A stretch of 64,000 nucleotides of DNA from Toxoplasma gondii ME49 (taxonomy: Eukaryota > Apicomplexa > Conoidasida > Eucoccidiorida > Sarcocystidae): the NCBI RefSeq assembly GCF_000006565.2, contig NC_031469.1, forward strand, positions 496,001 to 560,000. Reading direction: 5' to 3'. Position numbers and translations under genes: made by a program. The notes under the pieces are model-generated. The model worked only from the letters and a program-made list of their open reading frames with translations. It had not been told where the DNA came from and did not search any database. Position 1 is the stretch's first letter. The number at the start of each line of letters is the position of its first letter. Positions 36,487 through 62,900 of the stretch are shown here, one piece after another.

Positions 36487-39400
36487 ATGGGAGATGATGC
36501 AGCTAACTCTGAGTGTGCGAGACTGCGCGACCTGCAGTTAGATTCCCATTTGCCCAGAAATTTTGTAGGGGAATTTTCGCAGTTTTCTCCCATGGTTTTT
36601 GGAAATTCTATGCCGCCGTAAAGTTGTGGTCTTTGTCAGAGCCTCAACCGTCGCGGTTGTCTCTCTTTTTTTCAAGGTGTTAGTGAGTTTTTTCTGCAGA
36701 GTCTTGTCGTGTGCCTTTCTAGTCACGTGTCAACCGGGAACACGCCCTTAGTGAAGTTATCGGGCTCCGGTTTTGTACTCGTTTTGGCGATCGTTCGCTT
36801 GTTGGTTTCCCAGTACCACAGTCTTCCTTTCGTTGGCCTATCGGTATTACACGTGGTTCGCTGTACTTTCGCGTTCATATCGATATAACCCATGATACAG
36901 ATCCGGGTTACGTGTGTCTTCGTAGCAGACAGAACTCACGGCAGCGTTTTTGTGTGTTTAGGGACCGATACAAAGACCTACTTGTGAGTGCCTTGTCCGG
37001 CAACAACAGAAAGCTGCCCTCTCATCTTGAATTCCATGCAGCCTTCCTCATCCTTCCCTCTTTTTTGGTACACCTTTTTGCAACCATGGTGAGGAGTAGC
37101 TCTGTGAGTGCCGTTCTGTTGTGTGCGCGTTCCTCATTCCGTTCTCCATCGGTTGGACGGGAAGGTGCAACAAAAGCGGAGACTTTGCCCGAGACAAGAG
37201 TCTCCCAAGGCTCTGCAAATTCTTCCTCCGTCTCATATGTAGCCAAAGAAACATCGCCGGTCGATTGCCTGCAAATTTGCAGGAACTCAACTGCTGACGA
37301 TGGACGCCTTCCTTCGCATGCGGGCGCCGAGACGTTTTCCACACAGGATCGTACACCGCTCCAGTCCTCCTTTTTGACACGCAGTTGGATTCCATTTCGC
37401 CACAAAGAAAGGAAGGTTCTCGGTGCCGAAAGACCTGCAGAAGGTGCCGCTGATCGAAATGTCGAAAATCCTGTTCACAAACACCTGAAAAAAAGCACGC
37501 GAGGAGAGTCCTTTGACGGTAGTTTAGGTTGGCGTTCAGGTGGTTGCCGTTTCTTGTCCAAAAGAAAGGGCAAACGTCGGGCTTCTTCGTGTCCTTCTGT
37601 CAGTTCCAGGAGTCAGGAAGTAGCTGAATACGGACGGACTGGTTCTGGCGAGCAGAAAAACGCTCGTTGCGCCGAACCGACAAATTCGTGTTCACCGAAA
37701 CGCGGCAGAGAACCCCTGAGGCTCTTTACCCTCACTTCTTGCTTAATTAGGAGACGCCAGAACAGTGCATGTCGTTTCGCGGAGACTGAAAACGCAGCCG
37801 GGAATCCCAGGCAGGCATCAAGGGAAGAAAGAGGTGCTTTCTGTGAAGGAACCGGTAGCAGAGGTTGTCGCTGTTGTAGCTCGGGCGCTGGAGAAGTGCC
37901 TGTGCACCCTAAGTTTTCGTCGTTCCCTGTGCCAGGAGAACGTGATTCTGCTTCTCTTTCTCCGGGAAGCCACACCACGAAGAGTCGGGAGAACAGCTGT
38001 CCGGTCAACACCGCGGAAAAGGTGAAAGTTCCTCCTTTTCGCCGAGAAGCAAATACGACAAGAACGCCAGGAAGATCGGACACCCCCGGCGCCCCTTCGC
38101 CGCACCCGAGGAAAAACTTCCGAAGTGCAGAGACAGAAGACAGAAACATGCAGGTGGAAACAACTGCAAGCCAACGTCTGAAAACGCGCGAGTCTTCGGT
38201 TGCGAAAACCATTTTGGAATACAGAGAGGAATACGAATGCGCCCCGCCCCGATCCGAACCTTGCGTAAAGCTCCGCTCAACCCGCAGTGCTGTGACCTAC
38301 AAGCAGACTTCACAGCTTCGTGCAGAAAGGAAAAAACACTGCGTTCTGAGGCATCAGTCGCGGGACAGACACCGGTTTCCGTCTGCGAGTAGACCGGAAC
38401 CGAGGACTGACAGAGGGGGGAAGACAGTCTTTAGATCAGACACAAACGTATACACGCGCGGCCGTCATTTCCACAAAGCCTCTGAAAGAAAAGCGACAGA
38501 CCCGCAGGCACCGCGAGCGAAGAGGGAATGGAATGCGAAGACACCGGAACACCTAGAGCCGCTCTGCGGAGAAAAGGAAAAGCAAAAGCCGGAACTCGAG
38601 GTAGAACAAACGCTAGCGAAAGCCGCACTGAGAAAAACCCGCGCCGAAGATTCACAACCGACTGCAAAACGAACAAGAGAGCTTGAGCCCAGAGTTCCTA
38701 GTGAATTCAAAAGAGAAAGAGAAACGAGGCCACACTCAAAAGGTCGCAAGCACTGCCTCAGCAAACAAGCACAAGAAGAAGGCGAGAGAAGCTGGGTGTC
38801 GGAAAAGGGTCCGCGAGACGTTTGCGATCCGTCGACGTCGAAGAACCACAAAACATCCTCCAAAGAAGCCCAACAGACGAAACAGAGCTCCTCAGAATGC
38901 CGCGATGGTACTGGTACGGGCGTGCATGAAAGTTTTAAGCTTTTTCCGCACGGCGTAACTTGCGCTGGATCTGTTAAGGCAGCCTTGTCCTGCTCTCAGC
39001 ACTCGCGTTTTCCTTCGCCTGCTGAGCCGACAAGAAACGGATTTCCTCGATCTCCAGCCTACGTACCGTGTGATGGTAGAGTCGACAAACATCGGAACGG
39101 GCCCCTTTCTCATGGAAGAACAGAACAGGACAAAACGGAGGAAAGGAACCACCAACGAGTTCTGTAAGTTCAAAAGTTGTACCTATGCGTACGTGTCTAA
39201 ACATGAGTACGGGGAACCATGCATCTAATACAAATAAATATGCGCATCCGCAAGGATGACAAGAAAAAGCAGGAGTTAAAGTGCCACACATTCTTCCCGC
39301 TCAATGGTGCCCAAATGTAGAAGTTTACATCGACACACAATAGCTACAGGCTTTTTCTGACGGTGCTCCACTTTCGTCTCTGCGTTTATATTTCCTCGAT

Positions 39401-40042
39401 ACCAAAATACGTGCTTCTCACTTTTACACTACAGTTGTTGCTTGATCCAGTTCTGTGAAATCCAGTTCGTATGTTTCCACACATACGTTTGGTTGTAAAT
39501 TCGGAATACTGTGACCGACCAGGTGTCGTGCAGTGGCTCCCGCAATCATGTTTTGTCGATCATTTTGGAACCTGTGTTTGTCATTTTCGCTTCACGGGGA
39601 ATCGCGTGCCAGACCAGATTTACAAATTCCAACTTGCCGTCTCTTGATCATTCCCTTTCTTCATTTCCCTCGTCCATTCGGAACTCTTCGCCGTTTCCTC
39701 GACTGCAGATCGTTGTCTTTGTCTCTTTTTTTGCTCTCTTGGCTTTTTGCCTTTTCTTCCAGAGCACGGAGACTTTCTCCGTCAGCTGTGCCTCCCGCAG
39801 CAATCTCCCGCCTTCCTGCTCAAGCGCAGCGACTTGCGACCTCTTTCCTGTCAAATCGCGATCTGTTTTTTTCCCTGCCTTCCTGTTCGGCGGCGGTGTT
39901 ATCTCTTGAAGAAACCGAAAACACTGGCGTGTATTGTGTCGGCACACCCGCCTCGTTGTGTCGGCTTGAGAGGTCCGGATGGGCAAGACCAAAAACCGGC
40001 GCTCTAGAGGAGGGGAAAAACAAAGTCTGCCTTGAGGCGTGA
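36487..40042 (+). CDS. basic, disordered protein of unknown function (3 exons)
   Basis: Proposed exons 36487-36617, 36962-39163 and 39763-40042 are in phase 2 at both junctions and give 870 residues. The central exon is a 2.2 kb open frame, rich in Arg, Lys, Ser, Thr and Glu, with no domain I recognise. The third exon is supported by a GTAAGT donor (39164), which creates the apparent stop, and by an acceptor after a pyrimidine tract (39762). The first exon rests on an ATG in a strong context (GCCATGG), a GTAAAG donor and an acceptor at 36961. If it is wrong, the likely start is ATG 37086 (context AACCATGG), giving 785 residues. With the upstream exon, residues about 65-84 form a hydrophobic segment that could be a membrane anchor, but its DNA is pyrimidine-rich and may be untranslated. 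A nuclear role is possible from the many Lys/Arg clusters, but this is inference. Confidence 0.6.
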
Positions 40043-42133
40043 AAGCGCGCGCACCTTGACTTTTCTCATAGCTACTGCCACCCGGCCCGCGACATCCAGC
40101 CGACGGCGGAATGCAAGTAAAAACAACACACCTAAAACTGCTGGGGCCTGTGGATAAATGTCAAGCATGCGACCTTCACGTTTTCTGTGTGAAATCTTCT
40201 TCGAAGAAACACCTACGGCTTCAGAAAAATGCAGACGTACCCACCTGTGATACCCCTAAATACGCATATGCGTATCCTCATTTTTTTCTTTTGGAATTCT
40301 TCTCGTCGAAGACTCAAATGATGTAGCAGAAACGGTCTCTCTTTTCCGCACGTATTGTGTAGGGTAACGACGCCTTCAGCTTTTACGTGGTGTGATTGCG
40401 ACTGAAAGGTGGAATCTGCGGACGGAGATCCACTGATTCGCTGGTTTCGCCCATACATTCGCGCATTTACCTCTTCCTTCTTTCCCTAGAATCCATCGGT
40501 TCGCTGAAAATGCTTGACTTGTTTTTTTGCTGTCACGAAACTCCTGACACAAACTGCCGGTAGCCGGCCGCTAAAACGGCCCTCTGTCGAGCAACGTTCG
40601 TCACCCCTGTGTGCTCATAGACCCCAAGCTCAAATACATTTACATACACACGCACACCTTTAAGTTCCTATAGAGAAAGGCTAATTGACGTACACCCAAC
40701 TGCAGGGTTGAATTTCTCCCGACATTGGAAAACTCGTCGTGCAGCGTTTTCGTGATCACTGTTGACGATATCCATCTAGCTCAGCAAGAACGCCGGAAGA
40801 GCGAGGTAGCAACTAGAGTGTGGAGAAGCGCAGACATAGTTCGCTACCTTTCCCTCCGTCTTTGCCGAGTTACAAATCTCCCGTCCTACCCGCGTTTCTC
40901 ACAGCTGCTGTTCAGAATGTGAGTGGTTCGGTTTTCCCGCGGTTTCTACGTAGTATCGTAAATTGCCGTCCGAACATCGGATGAACAAACAATCTTGAAT
41001 TACGGTAGACTCAGGGGAAATCGACACTTAAAGATGCGAATTTCGGCTTTTCCTGGTTTACATCTCTGCTTGCCCTAGGCGGTCCGAGCAGCCCTACAGG
41101 CATGCAACGCTCTGCAAAGGGCGGTTAACCTGTCCGAGTTCAGCCTCGGCGACTTGTGACTCCGCAACTCGTTTTCAACTTTCAAGGTGCACGAAATTTG
41201 AACAACACGGAGAGTGTGGCTTTTTGCCACGCCAAAGACGAAGAAACATCCCTCGTGTTTCTCGCAGAGATCCCCGTTTCTCCGCAGCCAAGAACCCCAA
41301 AAAGACATTACAAAAAGCAACACAGAAGGATGCGCCACAGACAGCACCGCAAAGGAGAACCGCCTTCCGGCTACCATTTTTTCGCACCGCACGCAGACCA
41401 CGGGCACACAAATGAGTACGAAAAAAGCCTTTCTCTCCAATCACGAAGTCCGTTGAGAGAATGCCGGTCTAATCTGGCCATAAGAAACACGCTTTCTGCT
41501 CGCTGGAAACAAGCATGTTTTTGCCCCCTTTTTCTGAAAGCTCACGGGAAACGAGATCCAAGAATACAAACTACGTACATACATACGCTTACATGTACAT
41601 AAAACTCTGTATACAAATATACAAATACATATATAAATATATATGCACGTGTGATTGCAGAAAGACTCACTTGCATCTTGGCTATCGCTGTTTGTTCTTG
41701 GTGGGGAGAGAGAAGGGTGTATTTCCAAGACTACGACTCCATTAAAACAAGAGCGCTCTATGGAAGAAGAAAAAGCCCCACTGTGGCCACAGAGCAACCT
41801 CTTTACCGAAGAGAAGCTGAAATGACTCTTTAGCCCGAAGACAGAATCCGATGGAGGAAGACACAGACACCAATCGACAAACGGGGACAAAAACGCGAGA
41901 GCCGAACTGAGAAATAGAAGAACGCGCGACGACTGCGCCGAAACACCGCCCTCTGCATACAAGAGAATATTCTACACTGTGACACAAACACAGAGTTCCA
42001 GCGAGAATGAGTCTACCAGATAATCACGGAAAACAAAACTACCACAGATTTCTTCATTAATGCTTGGGAAACTGAGCTTTATGTTGCGAGAAACATGGCA
42101 AACAAAGACACTTTAAATCGAGTGATTTCTTGT
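40043..42133. other. convergent intergenic region
   Basis: Two convergent genes end on either side, so the region should hold both 3' untranslated regions and their processing sites. I see no further coding frame or RNA gene. The frame at 41156-41602 (plus) starts with a non-ATG codon and has no motif. Short CATA/TATA and CTAT repeats occur at about 41575-41645 and, just inside the SPT16 last intron, at 42340-42440. Confidence 0.5.
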
Positions 42134-55419
<13,286 letters not shown>

Positions 55420-58400
55420 CTTTCAAGAAAAGCGAGAAGAGGAAGGAGAGAAGGACGGGAAAAGAATCTCCGCAGGTGAGCAGAGGAAAGGACGAAGAAG
55501 AGACGAGAGGAGAATGCAGGGCGCTATAGAGGGCACCGACGGGGGAAGCGGAAGCAAAAAGGGAAGAGACTTGAGAGAAGTCTTGGAGTGGAGGAGACGG
55601 GGAAGAGAGACAAGAGAGGAAAAAAGGAAGACGGAGACAGATGCGCGAAGCAAAGAAACCCTTAGAACAGAGAGGAAAGAAGGGCAGAGGTGGAGACACC
55701 CAACATTTTCAACTGCGTTGTCTCAGCTCGGGTGGTCAAGGAACTGCACGGAAGGAGTCGTTGTTTAGAGAGCAGCAACGGCTCTCTTTCCTCTGAAACG
55801 CCTGAGAAACCAGCAGGGTGGTTGAACCGTTTTTTCCCCGAAGACGATAGGAAAACTCACCCGTCACTGGTATGCCCGAAGTCGAAGCGGACCGGCGCCT
55901 TGCAGCCGGATGCACCAGGATGAGAAGAACACAGAAGCACAGGAAGAGACGACAAAAGGGGAACCACGTGTCTTCTCTTGACGGCGCTGAGTGGGTACGT
56001 TTTAAAACCGTGGAGAGGGTGTGGTCAAAAATGAGGAAACGAGACCAATAATCTACCTAGGCGAGACGAGAAGAAGCTGCCCTAAGGAAAGGGGGACGGT
56101 TGAAAAAGAGCGCTTCGTTAGCTGCGATGAAACACCTGGAAAAACACCGCGTACCCTGGGATGTCGAGAGAAGCGGACGGGAGAGACGGACGGGAGGGAA
56201 GCAAAAAAGAGGAACGGAAGCAGTTTAAGCTTGCTCAAAAGAATTATTTACGGAGCGAACTTCTTAATGGAGTAGAAAAGAAAGGGGGCTCTGTGTGTCC
56301 CGAAATCAAGAAAGGGGATGCTCTTCAAGTCGCACACGGCGCCCTGCGCAGTGTGGAGCTGCCTCGTCCAGTACGGGAAGGGAGAGACAGGAAGAAGTGG
56401 CGAGAAATCAGGGGACGACGAGCAAACACCGACAAGTGAGGGAGGTGAAAACCGTGAGAAAAGACAAGAAATCCATGGGAGATGGGGACAAGACGCAGCA
56501 ACAAGCCTGGGGGGGAGGAACGAGCCGCACACTCATTCTTGGGGGGTTGCCTTCTAGCAACCGCTGCCGCAGCCAAAAAGAGTGGCTTAATCCTGGTGTG
56601 CTGAAAATGGGGAGAGCGAGTTTTCTGCGAAACTGCAAGCGCTGAGAACGGCAAGAACGGGGCCCACTTGCCCGTCAGAACTGCGAACATCGGGAACAGA
56701 AGAAGCGTGCTTCATCGGACAACCAGGGAAATTCTCAGGAAGCGAACAAGGCGCGTAACAGCAGCCGGCAGAGGCTGCAGATTCCTCGAAATGCAGAGGC
56801 CTGTTGGAGGGTCACTAACGCCGAATTTTCCCGGGTTCACTCCTCTAAACGACGCGGGAAAGCAACCGGCTGAAGTCAGCATGTCGTGACCAGCGACGGC
56901 CTTGGCCCGTTAAAAACAACAGAAATACACATATCTTCGTGTAATGAGGCGTACACGGTCCTAGGCTCCTTCGTTCCGCGGTGTGGACATACACCTGGTC
57001 AGTGTGTGCGTCATCGATGCGGTGCCGTGTCAATGCCCAACACGTGCAGTTCGTCCCGTTCAGTCTGCGTGCGCTTTTTGGCCGTAAACCTCACTACGAA
57101 CGGGTATGGACCATCACAAAACAGGGAATGTGACAGTTGTGTGAGGGAAGGAAACAACCTGCTTTCGGAGGTTCTGATCCAGGAACGAACCCCACCATTC
57201 CTTCTCTACAGGTGGGTGTCAATCCCACCATACAATTTTGACGTCGTTTAAGTGTATGTTGTGCCATTTTATGGGCGAGGTGGGCTGTCATTGGCGAAGA
57301 ATTCGCGGTCAAACTACTGCAGTCGTTCTGGGGTCCCGCAGAATGCTCGGGTTCCCCACCAGAGTCTACGAATCGTGCATGTCTCACAGACGTCAACGTT
57401 AGCTGAAACGCGGTCCTCGTTGCGGGATCGGCAAGATTTTCAGTGGAGGAGGGACCGTGGAATCTGTCAGCATGCGAGTGGGCGAGACTGTGACCTCAAA
57501 ACGGGGTGGTCGACGGCCAGAGAACTAATTGACTGAGCACCTGCCCTCTCACATGGGTAATGTCTATAAGACGGCCATAGGGTGACTGCGCAGGTGCTTG
57601 TTTCCAAGGTGGGGGTAATACCACTTTCACTTCAACAGTGGAAGGCATACCCAATTGACAGCCGTTAGTGGTGGCCGTTCTGGACTTCCACGGCTGTTGC
57701 TGCGTTCATTTCCAAATGTTCCATTTCAGAAACGACCCGTCTGTAGTGTGAGGCACCGTTTGATCCCACAAAGAAATGCACGTTTCTTCATTGCATTGTC
57801 AGTCTTCGAAGTGTTTTTTTAAGACAGTGGCACTGGGAACCGGTTGCGTATGCCGTGCCTGCTCAGATTACGTTAGCGCACTGAGCTTTAGCGACGTTGA
57901 GCGCGTTACCTCAGTAGGCGACCTGATCCCCAGAGGGTTCAAACATTGTCTGTTTGCTTGCGGAAGAATTTGGGGCGCAGTACTGTATGTGGCCACAGCA
58001 AACATGGACACGCAGGGAAAAACGCGCTTCCGTCTTGGACAGCAGAGAGGGTTGTTAATGCGTGCGACAGTGAAGAAAAACGAATTCCTGAGGGAAGCAT
58101 GTCACAGAGATCCCAGGAAGGTAGGCAGAGCAGAGGCAAAAAACGGCGGGTGAGTCATGCCTGATGTCCAACATAATCGCCTCCCCTCCTGCTTTATAGT
58201 GCCTCTCCCTCACTTGGACAGGAGGCAGACGGCATTCCACTTGCATATATCCTTGTGGCAACTAGCCCACGCATTCACTCAACCTGCTGCCACGAGAATA
58301 CCACCCGGGACAGCGAGGTCGACTTTGATGCAGTGTTCCCCCCTCCGCAGTCGAAACTGTGTAAGCTGTGACACAATGATGCAGAACCTCTGTTCAGCAG

Positions 58401-59937
58401 AGGAAGGAGAAGAACACGACACTTCCTCGAAATAAAACTATTAAAGAAGAGCAGCCGGTACTGAGAGTTTCGCACCATTGATACTTGGTTCTCCAAAGGT
58501 GTTACAGGAAACGTATCACTGTAGGAATTGGGCAGCCGGCGCTAGCAGACATTTTCCAGGAAGGAGAGCTTTCCTGACGACCCCTGCGGACAATGAGGGG
58601 GCAAGCTTCCGGAAAGAAAAGTAAGATGCTGTCGGTACAAAGCAGAGCGCTGAAACAGCACGTTTCTCAAGCAGAACCGGGTCGATGCTTCATACAGGAG
58701 CCTCGTGACCCAGCATTCAAGGACAGTTTTGCTTCCACACGAGCTCTTTCGGTCCCGGAACTTTTTGACGTCGGGGGATGGGGAAGTTGGGGCCCAGTTG
58801 AAACTTTGATTCTATGGTTGGATTCTGTTGCTTTTCCTGCTGTTTTTGCAACAGTATTCCACTTTCCACCTCAGACGCGAAGCCAATGAGCTACGCCACA
58901 TTCAGGGAAAGATCACGTGACTTCCATGTGAAGCGATGCTCAGAGCACTGGTCCAATTAGTGGTTTAATTTATTTGTTTGGAAATCCGAACAAAACCACC
59001 AGAGACTCCCGCCTTGGTAACACGGACCGTGGTCACGTTGGTGTCACAGTGTCGGAATGCCTCGTACGCAGCGGAGAAGGTCGGAATCCTACAGCTGGAG
59101 CGAGACGGTAACAGTGGCCTCACTCGTTCAGGAGTTCCCTCAGTCTTAAAAAACTGCATTACACTTCCCTGCAAATATCAAACAACGGAGGCAAGCGGGA
59201 ATACCTCTGGCGCCTGCTGTAGCATCGGTCAACGATTGCAAGCTGACTATTGTGTAGGACGCCGGTTCAGAACGGGCACTGTGCCGACATGCCACGAACA
59301 TGCGTTGCTTTCTGCCTTTCCGTGAGTCCGTAACGAGCATCTGTTATCAGGCATATTGCGGTGCGTGTTGTCGCATGATGGAGACCAGGTACAAATCGAT
59401 CCTTCTGTCGCTCTATTGACTCCTACGAGCCAGCTTTGTGTGACTCGTGTGTCCAACTGAAAAATTTCGATCGGGGGGCAACTCAGACTCAGGTGCTAGA
59501 ACGCTGAAGCTTACGTTTGCTTCTCTGGCAAGGCTTTGCCAACGCGATATCACTTGCGACCTGGCGCCGACGCACACACGCACACACACTCACACGATAT
59601 CATGGAACCGACACAAGCCAGTTTTGAACTATTCCTTTAGCCGGATGCGTCGACACTTCAAGGGCATTGCTTTCTCCTTATTTAGGATACCAAAATCTCC
59701 ATTATACAGAACAGACCACCGCTTCCTTGGGTGTCTATCGCAGCAGACTACCATGGTTTTGCCCAGACGCCCGCCTCATATAGGAGTGGAGAATTGTTGC
59801 ACAGTGATTTTGGTAAAGTCTATCATATTATCTCCTGAAGCGACGTCTCAAGCAACCCGCCGATACTGAATCGACAGGGCTAGAGAGGACGATGCGTTCT
59901 TCAATATGCCCCTGTGACTACTGCAAATGAATCTTAC
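55420..59937. other. intergenic region upstream of SPT16
   Basis: It should contain the SPT16 promoter and leader (just above 55420) and the 3' end of the minus-strand repeat gene to the right. Frames are short, on both strands, and lack motifs. Any further exons of the right-hand gene would have to lie here, but I found none with matching phase. The sequence from about 57000 on has a more even base composition than the gene-flanking parts. No RNA gene is supported. Confidence 0.45.
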
Positions 59938-62900
59938 CACGACGGGAGGAGGTGCCGTGACCCGAAGATTTTTCTGCAGCGGCGGAACATACGAAATGTT
60001 TCCAACTTGGTTTGAACCTCTGGAACGTATCCAACCGTCAAACAACCTCAAGTGTCAACAACAGAGAAAAGTATCGTCAGGGCTGTGTACGGTGTTCAGA
60101 TAACCCCTCGTGACCCTACAATTCAAACTAAGAGCCCTATTGTACAGAATCTAAAGTGCCGCCTCGATACTCCCGCGAATACAGAGCTTCCCCATGATTC
60201 ATCCGAAGAATAAAAGCCAAAAACAGAAGGCTCGAGAACTTGAAAGTCTTCGCCGGAGCCGCAAAGTCACTTTTCTCAGTTGGGTACCGCCACGAAAGTG
60301 CTAGTCCGCATATCAATTAAAAGAGGGTGTGTCACACAGCCCGCACAAAAGCGGTGTTCTAGGCAACGTGCGTTGCCTATATACTTGCTCCTTCAGTCCC
60401 TCAAAATGAATAACATATCGGATCACGGCCAATACTTTCTCTCACGTTTCGCGTCCTTGCCGGTCCACAACACGCGATGTCAAGTCATTCAATACAGGCT
60501 ACGCTGACTGTAACAAAACCCTTTTACTTCACTCTAGATCTCCACCAGCTACATAAGGCCACAAACTCGGCATCTTTTGACTGTTCATTTACAGCAGAGT
60601 CCGCATCGCATCCATAAAACGAAAGCTGGTCAATGTATGGTCTCTGTAAAGAAATTCGCGTTTCTGGTTTCGCCACTTACTTTGAGATTTGGAGTGGTGG
60701 ACACTTTTCTCTGTAAGGCAGAGGCAGACACCGTCAGTCGGTTCGGATTATCGAGCGTTTCTGGAGATTCTGTCGTAACTGGTGCCTACAGAGGCTTGTT
60801 CCAAGCTGATGCGGCTGCGGGGGCTCAACGTTCCATGGGTACCCATCGAATAGAAACTACATATGCATCGCGTATGGCGTCCGGCCGAGTCCTGATCTGA
60901 TATTGCCTCCTGTCCCAGAACTGCATTTCATCGAGAGAACTGATCAATTTGTGCCTTACCCTGCCTCGCGCAAAGTCCCAAATGCCTTACGGAAAGACGT
61001 TGAGACTGGATCAGTCCACACCACCACGTGATGTTCTTGCTAACTAAAAATGAACTTACTTTTGTTTATCTCGTCATCATCGTCATCATCACCATAATCC
61101 TCCACGTCTCCGTCGTCATCATCGTCATCATCGTCGTCGTCACCATCAGCATCCTCATCGTGGCCCATGTCCACTGCAAAATGAGGACAGGAACAGACAG
61201 GTTGGTATCATTTGTCATTTCAGCTACGCAAGTCTGCAGCGGGGGGCACTTGCGTCGAGAGGCTCTGATAGGAAACGGGATTTTACTCACGCGTTGCATG
61301 GAAAAGACTGCATAGATTAACGAGGTTTCGGTCCCAAATACAGCAAATAAAACACCACGCAAAACACATTATACCGGTCACATGCGTCAACTGAGGCATT
61401 CGAAAGCACAAGCTCCCCTGACGGTGTGAGCAAGAGCCTCAATTCGTACCCTAAAACTGTCTCTGTTGCTGTGTTTCCTGTACTGCCCACGTTCTATAGT
61501 GTGATGCATGCATGGAATTTCACTGCCTAGCTGACGTGGCGTTTCGCAGGAATCGAGTCCCATGTTTGAACCGTGAGAACTGATTCTCACTCTAGTCAGG
61601 GTTATCCAGATGGCGAGACAGCTCTTATGACTTACAGATCATCGCCTTCTCGCGCAACGCCGACATTGTGCCCGCCATGGAATTTTGGCCTCTATGTTGC
61701 ACGAGCGGCGTCTGATTCTGTCGAGGCGAGCCTGTCCCTTGAAGCCCTGCGTTCACCGGCGATGTCCCTGTCGCTGGAGCAGTCCCTCTCACCTGAGGCG
61801 TCCCTTTCCTGCCTTCGATTCCTGTTTTCCCTGGGGATCCTGCCACTCCAGACAACCCCCCATCTGGGGAATCATCATCGTCCCCGGAGTCATCATTGTC
61901 ATCTCGAGAATCTCCCTTTCGCTTTATAGTTTGTTCCTTACCCCGGGACTGGCGTTTGTCCTGGGAGTCGTCATCGTCATTGTCTCCATCATCATCGTCT
62001 TTATCCCCGGAGCCACGTTTATTCTTGGCATCACTTTCATCTTTATCGTCATCATCGTCGTCTTTATCCCCGGACTCTTCTTTACCCTTAGAGTTGTCTT
62101 TATCTTTGTCATCATTGTCATCGTCGTCTTTATCCCCGGGGCCACGTTTATTCTTGGCATCACTTTCATCTTTATCGTCATCATCGTCGTCTTTATCCCC
62201 GGAGTCTTCTTTACCCTTAGAGTTGTCTTTATCTTTGTCATCATTGTCATCATCGTCTTTATCCTCGGGGCCGGGTTTATTCTTGGAATTGTCTTCATCT
62301 TTGTCGTAATCATCGTCCTTATCCTTGGAATCGTCCTTCTCTCGCTCGTCGTCGTCATCATCATTTTCATCGTCATCTCTTGCTGCACCCCTTCTCGGGG
62401 CTTGCTTCCCTTCCTTTGTCTCATCCTCGTCAAAGTTCCTGTCCTCTAGGGGCCTCCCGCGCACACTAGGTAACTCTTCATCCCTCTCCGCTCCCTGTGG
62501 CCGAGACGCTTGAGGCAGGGCTGCAGGGGCAGCTGCCCCTTGCGAGGGAGCTGTCTCCCACGCAGGACTCGCCATTGGCGCCGGAGTTTGCACGGGCGGA
62601 GCCACTGGACTTGCCTGGGGCGACACCGGCGAGAGTTGAGCTGGAGGTGGTAGAGATGGTGAAGGCAAGACTGGTGATGGCGGAGGAGGAGAGGTTAGAG
62701 AAGGAGAGGGGAAGGATGGGAACTGCATCGGTTGAGGTTGGCTATGGCTCACCGGAGAAGAATCGTGGAAGTGCACAGACTGGTGTTGCTGGTTCAGGTG
62801 TCCATGGGACGACCCCTGATGGTGTCCGGACTCCTGGAGCGAGTTCTGGTGCCCGTGATGTGGATGCACAGACTGCTGGTGCTCGCTGTGGTGCTCCTGA

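Noticed and set aside
59995..60050. Minus-strand GGTTCAAACC, also T-loop-like
   Set aside because: The surrounding bases do not form a cloverleaf of about 72-90 bases.
61685..62449. Plus-strand frame of 254 codons that looks like a very hydrophobic membrane protein
   Set aside because: It is the antisense of Asp codons (GAC/GAT read as GTC/ATC), which yields artificial Val/Ile-rich sequence.
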